NCBI RefSeq assembly: GCF_000172415.1
Contig: NZ_ABLD01000024.1
Coordinates: 40,643 to 104,642 of the forward strand
Length of the DNA: 64,000 bases
From: Paraburkholderia graminis C4D1M
Lineage (GTDB): Bacteria; Pseudomonadota; Gammaproteobacteria; Burkholderiales; Burkholderiaceae
Direction: 5' to 3'
A program made the translations under genes and the position numbers. The notes under the pieces are model-generated. The model was given only the letters and a program-made list of their open reading frames with translations. It was not told where the DNA came from and made no database searches. This document shows positions 26,677 through 35,905 of the stretch, piece by piece. Numbering within the stretch: position 1 is the first letter of the stretch; each line of letters begins with the position of its first letter.

Positions 26677-26906
26677 TGGTCGAAAGATTCAATCCTCTTC
26701 TCCCAATCACGCCTCGCGCGAACGCTCATTCGATTAAGCGGAGCGTGTCCGCACGCCTCATGAAAACTGAGGTCGGCGGACATGGATCGGTGCGCCGAGC
26801 AGGCTGACACTGCACTCGCGTTCGGCAGATCAAAGGACGCGTCGCGCCCGGTTGCGCAAAGCAACCGAGCCACTCATTGCGGTATAAAAAATAGACGGAG
26901 ACGAGA

Positions 26907-28595
26907 ATGAGAACCCGGTTGAGAAGCCGCCGAAGCTCGGCAATGGTGAGTGCTTTATTCGCCGTATCGGCTATTGCCGTATCCGGCTGCGGCGGCAGTG
27001 ATTCCGCGCCGGCCAACGTCGCGGTCGCGACGCCCGCCGCGAAATGTAGTGCGTTGGCGGGTACGACCGTTCCCGCCGGCTCGATCGGATTGCCGACAAC
27101 GGGTGCCACTATCGTATCCGCGACGCTCGTTGCAGCTACCGATTCCGGCAACAGCAACGGCGAGTACTGCAAGGTTCTCGGAGCCATTCATCCGGTGGAT
27201 TTCAATGCGCCGGATATTCGAGTGGAGGCGGATCTACCGACTAACTTCAACGGCAAAGTCGTCCATTTTGGCGGCGGGGGATTTGACGGCACCATCCCCG
27301 ATACTGAAGGCTTTCCCGCGGACGGGTTCTTATCGGGGGCGGAGCCCGCAGGCGTCAGTACACCATTGCGCAGAGGTTATGTGACTGTCGGCAGCGACGC
27401 TGGGCATGAGGGAAACTTTATGGACGGTTCGTTCGCGGCAAACGATGAGGCACTCGCCAACTACTCAGGCGACCACATCAAGAAGACGCGTGACTTCGCA
27501 GCGTACATCGCAAAGGCAAGATACGGCTCGGACTTCACGCACAGTTATTTTATTGGCGGTTCAGGCGGAGGCCGGCAAGGTCTGATCGCGGCACAACGAT
27601 TCCCGCATGACTACGACGGCATCATTTCCACATATCCCGCTTCAGGAATAACAGGACTGTGGCTTCAGATGGGCAGGATCTCGCGATCGCTGCTGGCGCC
27701 CGGAGGATACGTCACGCCTGCCAAAGGCAAGGTTCTTCTCGAAGCAGTGATCAAGCAATGCGATGCTCTGGATGGCGTGGCTGACGGCATTATCAGTAAC
27801 CCCGCGGCGTGCGTATTCGATCCAGCAACGATTCGTTGCCCGAGCGGCGTCGACACTGGCGATAGCTGCTTGTCGGACGCGCAAATCAATACGATGACCA
27901 CCGCCGGCACGCCGCTTAGCCTTAGCTTCAACCTGGTAAACGGAGTCCAGACTTTCCCCGCATTTAACGCGTTCACGGGAGCAGACTTCTGGTCCGTCGC
28001 CTTTGCATGGGGCGCGTCAGCCACCGATGCGATAGTCGAGCCTGGCGTGATCGGCAAAAGCGCGTTCTTCTATACGTTTTCAAATGACATGCTTCGATTC
28101 GCGGTTGCTCGCGATCCTGGCTTGAGCACGCTGAACTTTAATCCGGCCAACCCCGGATCATTAACCTCGCGCGTGCAAGCGGTGAGCGCGCTCATGGACA
28201 GCACGAGTACCGACCTGAGTCAATTCCAGGCGCGCGGCGGCAAGATCATTCTGCAGCACGGACAATCCGATCAGTTCATTCCGGCGCAATTGTCGATTGA
28301 TTACTACGACCGGCTGGTATCCCGGTTCGGGCAGGGACCACTGGGTCAATTTCTAAAGTTCTATGTGGTGCCGGGCGCGGCGCACAGTGCCGGCGGGCAA
28401 TTCAATGGTTCATATGACGGTCTGACGGCATTGGACAACTGGGTGACGAAAGGCGTCGAACCCAAAAATCTGATTATCACCGACCTCGCTCCGCCGACAG
28501 TCGGACGCACGCGGCCAATTTGCGAATACCCGCAGTGGCCCAAATACGTCGGCGGCGATCAGAACCTTGCGGCCAGCTTCGTGTGCTCTAACTAA
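26907..28595 (+). CDS. Tannase/feruloyl esterase (MHETase-like) family lipoprotein
   Basis: 562 residues. A lipoprotein signal ends at Cys28 (AIAVSGC), so the enzyme is probably tethered to the envelope. The alpha/beta-hydrolase triad is Ser219 (IGGSGGGRQG), Asp455 (GQSDQFIP) and His493 (PGAAHSAGG). The calcium-loop motif CDALDGVADGIISNP is intact. Family members hydrolyse aromatic esters (tannins, feruloyl esters, MHET). The family normally has Cys before the Ser and after the His; here these are Gly218 and Ser494, so the bridging disulfide is missing. GGAGA precedes the ATG. An aromatic-acid transporter follows. Confidence 0.88.
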   Translation: MRTRLRSRRSSAMVSALFAVSAIAVSGCGGSDSAPANVAVATPAAKCSALAGTTVPAGSIGLPTTGATIVSATLVAATDSGNSNGEYCKVLGAIHPVDFNAPDIRVEADLPTNFNGKVVHFGGGGFDGTIPDTEGFPADGFLSGAEPAGVSTPLRRGYVTVGSDAGHEGNFMDGSFAANDEALANYSGDHIKKTRDFAAYIAKARYGSDFTHSYFIGGSGGGRQGLIAAQRFPHDYDGIISTYPASGITGLWLQMGRISRSLLAPGGYVTPAKGKVLLEAVIKQCDALDGVADGIISNPAACVFDPATIRCPSGVDTGDSCLSDAQINTMTTAGTPLSLSFNLVNGVQTFPAFNAFTGADFWSVAFAWGASATDAIVEPGVIGKSAFFYTFSNDMLRFAVARDPGLSTLNFNPANPGSLTSRVQAVSALMDSTSTDLSQFQARGGKIILQHGQSDQFIPAQLSIDYYDRLVSRFGQGPLGQFLKFYVVPGAAHSAGGQFNGSYDGLTALDNWVTKGVEPKNLIITDLAPPTVGRTRPICEYPQWPKYVGGDQNLAASFVCSN

Positions 28596-28805
28596 TCGCG
28601 TTGGCAGCGCGCGCCATGTGCGGTTCCGGGCGTTAGCGTTACACCGGGACCGCCAGTGTCGCAACACCGCAAACGCAGGTGTTCGGCGACCTCACTCATC
28701 TTGAAGTTAATGGACATCGACTGTCCGCAGCCTTCGCCCGACACTGCTTGTAACACAGCGGCCTGCGCGGACTTCGGCCACGACATTAAACCAAAGGAGA
28801 CAAGC

Positions 28806-30164
28806 ATGAACCAGATCGATGTTCATTCACTCGCGGGCCAGGCCAGGTTCAATGGCTTGCACAGGCTGGTCCTGTTCTGGTGCGTGTTGATGCTGATAGT
28901 CGACGGCTACGATCTCGCCATCGTCGGTGCAGCGTTGCCGTCGATCATGAAGGGCATGCACATCGACGCGACCAGTGCCGGCATCATGGCCGCATCGGCA
29001 CTGTTTGGCGTCATGCTCGGGGCTATTTTCCTCGGCACGCTGGCTGACCGTTTCGGCCGGCCCATGATGATCTGCGTGTGTGTGGCGCTGTTCAGTCTCT
29101 TTACCGCCGCCGCCGGACTGACGAACGATCCCGTCAGTTTCAGCGTGACCCGATTCATCGCGGGCCTCGGCATCGGAGGCGTCTTGCCGATTGTCACCGC
29201 GCAAATGGCGGAGTTCTCGCCCAATGCGTTGCGCACGCGATTGGTCACACTCGTATTCGCGGGATATTCGGTTGGCGGCATTCTCGTCGCGCTTACTGCG
29301 AAGGAGCTTATCGGCAGTTATGGCTGGCAATCCGTCTTCTTTGCTGCGGGCCTGCCAGTCCTGCTGATCCCGTTCATCATTAAAACGATGCCTCATTCGA
29401 TGACATTTCTGGTCAAGAACGGCCGACATAAAGAACTGCGCGCGCTCGTGAAGCGTCTCGTGCCCGACTATTCGTTGAGTGACGACGAGCAGTTTGCAGG
29501 ACCGTCGTCGGACAAAAATAGAGACGTCTCGGTGCGACGACTCTTTCAGGACGGCCGCGGTTTCAGTACTACGATGATGTGGGTCGCATTCATGACGGGC
29601 CTCTTCATGGTGTACGCATTGAGTTCGTGGTTGACCAAGCTCATGGCAATGGCGGGATACAGCCTCGGTTCGGCATTGAACTTTGTGATCGTGTTTAACG
29701 TCGGCGCGATTGCCGGTGCGATTCTCGGCGGCTGGCTGGGCGACAGGGTCAATATCAAGCGGGTGCTGATCGCGTTCTACGTCGTGGGAGCCGTCGCACT
29801 CTCGCTGATGGGATACACGAAATCGACAGCGTCATTGTTTGTCGTTGTATTCGTTGTGGGCGCATCGACGCTCGGTACTCAATTGCTCGCCTATGCTTAT
29901 GCGGGCGGCTTCTATCCTCATGCAATCCGCTCTACGGGGGTCGGTTTTGCTTCTGGCGTGGGCCGCATCGGCGCGATCGTGGCGCCCGTGCTAATCGGCT
30001 GGCTTGTGTCGCTGAAGCTGCCGCTGGAACAGAACTTCATGGCAATCGGCGTGGCCGGTTTGATTGGTGCAATGGCCGTGACGCTGATCGATCACGCGCG
30101 CGCCGATTCCTATCGCGGACGCAGTGCGGCTATTCCCGCAGTTCAGCGCAGTGCAGGGCGCTAA
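28806..30164 (+). CDS. MFS transporter, aromatic acid:H+ symporter (AAHS) family
   Basis: 452 residues with twelve membrane helices. AAHS signatures are present: DGYDLAIVGAALPSIM in helix 1, GTLADRFGRP after helix 2, RFIAGLGIGGVLPIVTAQMAE, and GGWLGDRVNIKRV in the second half. BenK/PcaK-type proteins import benzoate, hydroxybenzoates and related acids. The ATG at 28806 has AAAGGAGA upstream. It sits 210 bp after the tannase-family esterase and could import the acid that enzyme releases. A frameshifted paralogue lies at 56986. Confidence 0.9.
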   Translation: MNQIDVHSLAGQARFNGLHRLVLFWCVLMLIVDGYDLAIVGAALPSIMKGMHIDATSAGIMAASALFGVMLGAIFLGTLADRFGRPMMICVCVALFSLFTAAAGLTNDPVSFSVTRFIAGLGIGGVLPIVTAQMAEFSPNALRTRLVTLVFAGYSVGGILVALTAKELIGSYGWQSVFFAAGLPVLLIPFIIKTMPHSMTFLVKNGRHKELRALVKRLVPDYSLSDDEQFAGPSSDKNRDVSVRRLFQDGRGFSTTMMWVAFMTGLFMVYALSSWLTKLMAMAGYSLGSALNFVIVFNVGAIAGAILGGWLGDRVNIKRVLIAFYVVGAVALSLMGYTKSTASLFVVVFVVGASTLGTQLLAYAYAGGFYPHAIRSTGVGFASGVGRIGAIVAPVLIGWLVSLKLPLEQNFMAIGVAGLIGAMAVTLIDHARADSYRGRSAAIPAVQRSAGR

Positions 30165-30227
30165 GAGCGCCTATTGCAGGTTATTCACTCGAGAAAAGCC
30201 ACGTCTACGCGGCAGTACATTTTTAAC

Positions 30228-30965
30228 ATGCAGAAAGAAATGGATCGTCTATCTCCGCCTCCTTTCACCTCGTTTATCGACGTCAGTCGAGCCGTCGACT
30301 GGGCGCTCGTCACCCGGCGCAGCGTTCGCGCTTTCTTGCCGACACCGGTTGCGCGCGAGGACATCGAGTCCATCCTGGAGGTCGCGCGCTTTAGTGCTAC
30401 CGGCGTCAACATTCAGCCGTGGCATGTGCACGTCGTGACAGGCGCGAAGAAGTCGCGGCTGTCTGCCGCCATCAACGAGATCAATGACGATCCCGCCCGC
30501 AGTTCCGACCTCGACGAGCCCTACGACTACTACCCACGCGAATGGATCGCGCCGTATCTGGACCGTCGCCGCAAGGTGGGTTGGAACCTGTATGGATTGC
30601 TCGGCATCGAGAAGGGCGACAAGGAACGAATGCACGTTCAGCACGGCCGCAACTATCGCTTCTTCGATGCACCCGTCGGCCTGTTTTTTACAGTGGACCG
30701 CGTGATGCGCGAAGGCAGTCTGCTGGACACCGGCATGTTCCTGCAAAGCGTGATGCTCGCCGCTCGCGCGCGCGGCCTCGACACTTGCCCGCAAGCGGCT
30801 TTCAACAAATTCCACCGCGTGATCGCCGACGAACTGTCGATTCCCGACAACCAGATGCTGGTCTGCGGAATGAGCCTCGGTTATGCCGATCACGACTGTA
30901 TCGAGAATTCGCTAGTGACGGACCGTGTCCCAGTGAGCGATTTCACTACTTTCTATAATGAATGA
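30228..30965 (+). CDS. Nitroreductase family FMN protein
   Basis: 245 residues from the ATG at 30228; another ATG at 30240 is equally possible as neither has a clear ribosome-binding site. FMN-binding motif RRSVRAFLPTPV, dimer motif ATGVNIQPWHVHVV, and the C-terminal LVCGMSLGYAD are diagnostic of the nitroreductase fold. Members reduce nitro compounds, quinones, enones or flavins. The acyl-CoA ligase starts 14 bp after its stop, so both are in one operon. Physiological substrate unknown. Confidence 0.85.
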   Translation: MQKEMDRLSPPPFTSFIDVSRAVDWALVTRRSVRAFLPTPVAREDIESILEVARFSATGVNIQPWHVHVVTGAKKSRLSAAINEINDDPARSSDLDEPYDYYPREWIAPYLDRRRKVGWNLYGLLGIEKGDKERMHVQHGRNYRFFDAPVGLFFTVDRVMREGSLLDTGMFLQSVMLAARARGLDTCPQAAFNKFHRVIADELSIPDNQMLVCGMSLGYADHDCIENSLVTDRVPVSDFTTFYNE

Positions 30966-30979
30966 ACGGAGACAAAGTC

Positions 30980-32632
30980 ATGAGTGCAAAGGCCTACTCG
31001 CGAGGGCTCGAGAAGAATCCGGCGAACCACGTTCCGTTGACGCCATTAACCTTCCTCGATCGAACCGCCGACGTCTATCCGCAACGCACCGCGATCATTC
31101 ATGGCGAATTCCGGCAGACGTGGGCGACGACGCGCGAGCGTTGCTATCGCCTCGCGTCGGCGCTCGTTCAATTGGGCATCGAGCCGGGCGATACCGTGTC
31201 GATCATCGCACCGAATACACCGGCCATGCTCGAGGCGCACTTCGGCGTGCCGCTCTCGGGAGCTGTGCTCAATGCGATCAATTGCCGGCTGGATGCTGAC
31301 GGCATCGCGTTTATCCTACGCCACGGCGAATGCAAGCTTCTGCTGGTGGATCGCGAGTTTGCTGCGTTGGTCGAAAAAGCGTTGCAGTCAGTCCCGAATC
31401 CGCCGCGTCTCATCGACATCAACGATCATGAAGCGCCCGACGGCGCCGCCATCGGCGAAACCGATTATGAATCGCTGCTCGCCAGCGGCGACCCGGCATT
31501 TGCCGGCCGTGGCCCCGTCGACGAATGGACGCCGATCGCGTTGAACTACACGTCGGGCACGACAGGAGATCCGAAGGGCGTCGTTCCGAGCCATCGCGGC
31601 ACGTATCTGATGAGCCTGCTGCAGATGACGAATTGGCCGCTTCCGCGTGCGCCGATTTATCTGTGGACGCTCCCCATGTTCCATGCGAACGGCTGGTGCT
31701 TCACATGGGCGATTACTGCCGCGGCGGGAACGCATGTATGCCTGCGCAAAGTCAACGCGGCCAATATCCTTTCCGCGATCCAGAAACATGGCGTCGATCA
31801 TTTCTGTGCAGCACCGATTGTTCTCGCAGGCATCGCGAGCATGCCGCAGTCGGAACGGCAGCCGTTGCCGCGTCGCGTGCGCGTTCTCACCGCCGGCTCG
31901 CCGGCGCCCGCTGCGGTGCTCGAAGCCGTCGGCGCAATGGGCTTCGACGTCGATCACGTATTTGGAATTACCGAGATCTCCGGCACGCCGATTAGCTGTG
32001 CATGGCACGACGAGTGGGATACGTTGCCGCCGGAGCAGCAAGGCAAATTGAAAGCGCGGCAAGGCGTACGTGCGGCAGCGTTCGAGAAAATGTCGGTCGC
32101 CGATCTCGCGACGCTCGAACCGGTGCCGGCCGATAGCCAGTCGTGCGGCGAAGTTCTCGTCCGCGGCAATACGGTGATGATGGGATATCTGAAGAATGCC
32201 GACGCAACCGAAAAAGCTTTCGCCGGCGGCTGGTTTCATACCGGAGATCTTGCGGTCGTTCATCCGGACGGCTATATCCAGATCACGGACCGCTCGAAGG
32301 ACGTCATCATTTCAGGCGGAGAGAACATTTCATCCGTGGAAGTGGAAGAGGTGATCTACCGCATGTCGGGCGTACTCAATGCAGCCGTGGTCGCGCAGCC
32401 GGACGACACATGGGGCGAGACGCCTTGCGCTTTTATCGAACTAAAGCCGGATGCAGCCTATATAACCGAGCAGGACGTCATCTCGTTCTGCCGTGAAAGA
32501 CTGGCTCATTTCAAATGCCCGCGCCGCGTCGTTTTCGGCGAATTGCCGAAAACCGCTACAGGGAAGATCCAGAAGTTTCGTTTGCGCGAGCAGGCGGGCA
32601 GTCGGATAGCAATTACCCGCCTGGCCGGATGA
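30980..32632 (+). CDS. Acyl-CoA synthetase (AMP-binding), medium-chain or aryl acid class
   Basis: 550 residues. P-loop NYTSGTTGDPKGV, the TLPMFHANGW motif, GEVLVRGNTVMMGYLKN, TGDLAVVHPDGYIQITDRSKDVIISGGENISSVEVE and the C-terminal catalytic Lys in LPKTATGKIQKF are all present. It activates a carboxylic acid to its CoA thioester in the cytoplasm. Overall pattern is like the DmdB/AlkK group rather than benzoate-CoA ligases, suggesting a short aliphatic or arylalkanoic acid. GGAG supports the ATG at 30980. Confidence 0.9.
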   Translation: MSAKAYSRGLEKNPANHVPLTPLTFLDRTADVYPQRTAIIHGEFRQTWATTRERCYRLASALVQLGIEPGDTVSIIAPNTPAMLEAHFGVPLSGAVLNAINCRLDADGIAFILRHGECKLLLVDREFAALVEKALQSVPNPPRLIDINDHEAPDGAAIGETDYESLLASGDPAFAGRGPVDEWTPIALNYTSGTTGDPKGVVPSHRGTYLMSLLQMTNWPLPRAPIYLWTLPMFHANGWCFTWAITAAAGTHVCLRKVNAANILSAIQKHGVDHFCAAPIVLAGIASMPQSERQPLPRRVRVLTAGSPAPAAVLEAVGAMGFDVDHVFGITEISGTPISCAWHDEWDTLPPEQQGKLKARQGVRAAAFEKMSVADLATLEPVPADSQSCGEVLVRGNTVMMGYLKNADATEKAFAGGWFHTGDLAVVHPDGYIQITDRSKDVIISGGENISSVEVEEVIYRMSGVLNAAVVAQPDDTWGETPCAFIELKPDAAYITEQDVISFCRERLAHFKCPRRVVFGELPKTATGKIQKFRLREQAGSRIAITRLAG

Positions 32633-32739
32633 TGCACGTTGTCTTGCGAAGCCGCCATTCGCTGTGCAGCCAAGCGCGGCTGCAATCACACGCATTAGTA
32701 GGTATGCTGATGATTGTGTAAGAGAGACGGAGATAGAGC

Positions 32740-33738
32740 GTGAAAAGCTTCGTTGGAACAAGCTTCGACATCGGCTCCTATGCGTTAGTTGATGAACCGA
32801 TGCCGGATCCCGGTCACGGACAACTGCGCATTCGCATCGAAGCAACGGCTCTGGGTTTCGTCGACGGGCTGATGATGCAAGGCCGCTATCAGATCAAACC
32901 GCGCTTGCCTTACGTGCCCGGCGGAGAGATTGCCGGCGTCGTCGACGCTGTGGGTCCGGGCGTGACGCGGCCGCTTGTCGATGAACGTGTCGTCACCTGG
33001 CAGCTTGGCGGCGGCCTCGCGGAATACGTGGTGGTCGATGCCGCTGACGTTGACATCGCCCCGAGCGGGCTACCCATGCCCATTGCCGCGGCCATGCTGG
33101 TGGACTACCAGACGGCACACTACGCGTTGTTCGATCAGGCGCGTTTAACAGCCGCCGATACGCTGCTGGTACTCGGAGCGGGCGGCGCAGTGTCGTCCGC
33201 CGCCATTCAGCTTGCGGTGCATGCGGGCGCTCGTGTGATTGCGGCGGCATCGAGCGAGTCCAAGCGCAAAGCCGCATGCGAACTCGGCGCCGTGGCCGCG
33301 ATCGACTACAGCCTTCCCGACTGGCGCGAGGCGCTCAGGAGTGTGGCGCCCGAAGGCGTCGACGTCGTGCTCGACCCCGTCGGCGCAAACATGCTGGAGC
33401 CTGCATTCCGCTCGCTTGCGAAAGGCGGCCGCTATCTCGTGATCGGATTTGCGGGCGGCGCGATTCCGTCGCTGCCGGTCAATCTCGCGCTTCTCAAGAA
33501 CGCCACGCTGCATGGCGTCGATGTGCGCTATTTCCTCGCAACCCGGCCGGAACAGGCGCGGCGCGTACGCGCCGCGCTGTTTTCGATGGTCGCGCGCGGT
33601 CATCTTCGACCGCCTGCGACCATCGCTTTCCCACTCGCTAACGCAAGCGACGCTGTGCTCGCAACCTTCGACCGCGAAAGACGCGGGAAAATCGTCGTGC
33701 TTCCCGAAGCGGTCATCGGTTCGAGCGACGCGGGCTAA
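32740..33738 (+). CDS. Zinc-free MDR family oxidoreductase (quinone reductase-like)
   Basis: 332 residues from a GTG with GGAG upstream. GroES-like N-domain (PGHGQLRIRIEATALGFVDGLMMQGRYQ ... LPYVPGGEIAGVV) and Rossmann motif LVLGAGGAVSSAAIQLA. No structural-zinc cysteines. Members reduce quinones, enones or acryloyl-CoA-like substrates with NADPH. It is 107 bp downstream of the CoA ligase on the same strand, the last gene of the catabolic island. Convergent with an SDR gene, 28 bp away. Confidence 0.87.
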   Translation: MKSFVGTSFDIGSYALVDEPMPDPGHGQLRIRIEATALGFVDGLMMQGRYQIKPRLPYVPGGEIAGVVDAVGPGVTRPLVDERVVTWQLGGGLAEYVVVDAADVDIAPSGLPMPIAAAMLVDYQTAHYALFDQARLTAADTLLVLGAGGAVSSAAIQLAVHAGARVIAAASSESKRKAACELGAVAAIDYSLPDWREALRSVAPEGVDVVLDPVGANMLEPAFRSLAKGGRYLVIGFAGGAIPSLPVNLALLKNATLHGVDVRYFLATRPEQARRVRAALFSMVARGHLRPPATIAFPLANASDAVLATFDRERRGKIVVLPEAVIGSSDAG

Positions 33739-33766
33739 CGCCTGCGCTCCGCTCAACCGAAGCGGA

Positions 33767-34555
33767 TCAGGCCGTCGCCCGATAACGCTCCGCCGCTTGC
33801 GCTTGCCGGATATCGGAGAGCAAACCCTGGCGCGCGGCGTCGAGTGCATCCCAGCGTTCGGCGACGTGAAGCGGCGGTATGGTCACCAACTCGCGGCGGT
33901 CGTAGCCGATCAACGCGGCATCCACCAGTTCACCCACTTCCATCACTTCGGGCAGCGTATCGATGTCGATACCGGCGCGCTCCCAAATTTCGGTGCGCGT
34001 GGCCGCCGGCAGCACGGCTTGCACATACACGCCTTTGGGCGTCAGCTCCAGGCTCAAGCCCTGCGACAGGAACAGCACGTACGCCTTCGTTGCACCGTAC
34101 ACGGTCATGCCGAACTCGGGCGCGAGACCGACGACCGAGCCGATGTTGACGATCGACCCTTCGCCGGCTTGCGCAAGGCGCGGCGCGATGGCGGCCGCGA
34201 GCCGTGTCAGCGCGGTGATGTTGAGCGTCACCAGACGATTGATGGCGTCGGCGCTCTGCTCGACAAAGCCGCCTGACTGCGCAAGGCCGGCATTGTTGAT
34301 CAGCACGCGAATGTTCGCGTCTTCGCGCAGGCGCGCTTCGACTGCGGCGAGATCGGCGGGCTCCGTCAGATCGGCCTGCAACACGTCCACATCGACCTTC
34401 GTTTCATCGCGCAAGCGGCTCGCCAGCGCTTCGAGCCGCGCCTTGTCGCGCGCGACCAGAACGAGAGGGTGGCCACGGCGCGCAAAACGCTCCGCATAAA
34501 CGGCGCCGATGCCCGAAGAGGCGCCGGTAATGAGGACAGTGGGCAGGGCTTTCAT
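33767..34555 (-). CDS. SDR family oxidoreductase
   Basis: 262 residues. Cofactor motif TGASSGIG (10-17), NNAG, and the YGATK active-site motif are intact, as in the DltE/YdfG-like SDR group. AAGGAA precedes the ATG. It is divergent from a TetR gene across a 175-bp region carrying two copies of a palindromic operator, so it is probably that regulator's target. Substrate unknown. Confidence 0.88.
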   Translation of the reverse strand: MKALPTVLITGASSGIGAVYAERFARRGHPLVLVARDKARLEALASRLRDETKVDVDVLQADLTEPADLAAVEARLREDANIRVLINNAGLAQSGGFVEQSADAINRLVTLNITALTRLAAAIAPRLAQAGEGSIVNIGSVVGLAPEFGMTVYGATKAYVLFLSQGLSLELTPKGVYVQAVLPAATRTEIWERAGIDIDTLPEVMEVGELVDAALIGYDRRELVTIPPLHVAERWDALDAARQGLLSDIRQAQAAERYRATA

Positions 34556-34631
34556 CTTGGTGTTCCTTGGCTTGAGTGGGGACCGCTGCCGCCCATCAGC
34601 GATGGGCGGCGGTGCAGGCTGGCGTTAATAA

Positions 34632-34680
34632 TGATGGTCGTCATCAAAAAAGTCAACGACTTTGATGATGATCGACATCA
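34632..34680. promoter_or_regulatory. Two palindromic operators, TGATG-N5-CATCA
   Basis: The 15-bp dyad TGATG-N5-CATCA occurs perfectly at 34632-34646 and 34666-34680, 34 bp apart centre to centre. It lies in the shared promoter of the divergent SDR and TetR genes, where a TetR-family dimer would be expected to bind. Assignment to this TetR is an inference. Confidence 0.7.
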
Positions 34681-34730
34681 ATGTATAGTTAACACTTTAG
34701 CGTGGCGTTAGTCGAAGAGAGGCACCGAAC

Positions 34731-35342
34731 ATGAAGGTCACTAAGGCGCAAGCGCAGGCGAACCGGGCGCGCATCGTCGAGACGGCTGCGACGCTGTTTC
34801 GCGAGCGAGGCTACGACGGGGTGGGCGTCGCGGACCTGATGGCGGCCGCCGGTTTCACGCACGGCGGCTTTTATAAGCACTTTGGCTCGAAGGCCGATCT
34901 GATGGCGGAGGCGGCGGCCTGTGGCTTTTCGGAGTCGGCGGCCGGCAGTGAAGGGATCGACATTGCCGCGTTCGTCAAGCAGTACTTGTCCCGCGAGCAT
35001 CGCGATACGCCCGGCACGGGCTGCACGATGGCGGCGTTGTCCGTGGATGCCGGGCGTCAGCCGGAACAGGTCAAGCAAGCCTTTGCCGACGGCATTGAAC
35101 GGCTGCTGACCAGCATGGTGAGCAAGCACGGCGCGAGTGGCGCGACTAACGCGACTAACGCGACAAGCGCCGCGGCCAAGCGTGAAGCGCGAGCCCGCTC
35201 GATCGATGCCATCGCGCAACTGGTGGGCGCGGTCGTGCTCTCGCGCGCCTGTCCCGATGACTCGCCTCTCGCGGACGAAATCCTCCAAGCCTGCGAGTCG
35301 GGCGCGCTTTCGCGCCTGTCCGCGCCGAAGAAGAAGCCGTAG
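34731..35342 (+). CDS. TetR family transcriptional regulator
   Basis: 203 residues. N-terminal HTH (RARIVETAATLFRERGYDGVGVADLMAAAGFTHGGFYKHFGSKADLM) is textbook TetR; the C-domain (YLSREHRDTPGTGCTMAALSVDAGR) is of the TetR_C type found in regulators of SDR genes. A 9-bp tandem repeat encodes ATNATNATS near residue 140 in a surface loop. Divergent from the SDR gene; the dyads between them are its probable binding sites. Confidence 0.9.
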   Translation: MKVTKAQAQANRARIVETAATLFRERGYDGVGVADLMAAAGFTHGGFYKHFGSKADLMAEAAACGFSESAAGSEGIDIAAFVKQYLSREHRDTPGTGCTMAALSVDAGRQPEQVKQAFADGIERLLTSMVSKHGASGATNATNATSAAAKREARARSIDAIAQLVGAVVLSRACPDDSPLADEILQACESGALSRLSAPKKKP

Positions 35343-35372
35343 CACTTGTCGGCCCGAGGCGCGAACGCTTCG

Positions 35373-35816
35373 TCAATCTTCATCGACATTCACAATGCGT
35401 ATCGGGCGCGTCCCGATCTTCGCGCCGGTGACTTCGTCGATCGCAATCGCCTTGATCTCCGTTCCCGTTTCCGCGTCCAGGAAGCGAACCAGCTTGCTAT
35501 CCCCGCGGTGCTGCCGCCCCCATGCGCCGATGATGAACAGCACCGGCAGGAAGTCCATGCCTGCAGCCGTCAGCACGTATTCGTCGCGCGGCGGGCGCTC
35601 CGAATAGCGGCGTTTCTCCAATAGACCTTGTTCCGCCAGCGCGGCCAGACGCCGCGTCAGCATCGTCGGCGCTATGCCCAGACTTTTGCGGAACTGGTCG
35701 AAGCGCGTCAGACCCGCGTGGGCGTCGCGCAAGATAAGGATGCTCCACGCGTCGCCCGCGACAGCCAGGCTGCGCGCGATCGGACACGGGTCATCGCACG
35801 AATTGATGTCGTCCAT
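35373..35816 (-). CDS. HxlR family transcriptional regulator
   Basis: 147 residues. The N-terminal CDDPCPIARSLAVAGDAWSILILRDAHAGLTRFDQF and winged-helix core IAPTMLTRRLAALAEQGLLEKRRYSERPPRDEYVLTAAG are the HxlR (MarR-like) signature. The conserved Cys near residue 11 may sense electrophiles or oxidants, as in QorR/YodB-type HxlR proteins. Divergent from an SDR and an MDR gene, its likely targets. Confidence 0.9.
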   Translation of the reverse strand: MDDINSCDDPCPIARSLAVAGDAWSILILRDAHAGLTRFDQFRKSLGIAPTMLTRRLAALAEQGLLEKRRYSERPPRDEYVLTAAGMDFLPVLFIIGAWGRQHRGDSKLVRFLDAETGTEIKAIAIDEVTGAKIGTRPIRIVNVDED

Positions 35817-35878
35817 ACTATTTTGATAGTGACATGGATTTGATTTCCCAGTATAGTCGATTTCAATTTGATAGTGAC
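35817..35878. promoter_or_regulatory. Repeated HxlR-type operator
   Basis: A dyad ACTAT-TTTG-ATAGT (35817-35830) starts one base before the HxlR start codon. The sequence TTTGATAGTGAC occurs at 35822-35833 and again at 35867-35878. Repeats of this kind in the shared promoter of a divergent HxlR/SDR pair are likely binding sites for the regulator; this is inferred from location. Confidence 0.6.
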
Positions 35879-35905
35879 GCGGGCGTTCCGCACATGGAGC
35901 TTGAA

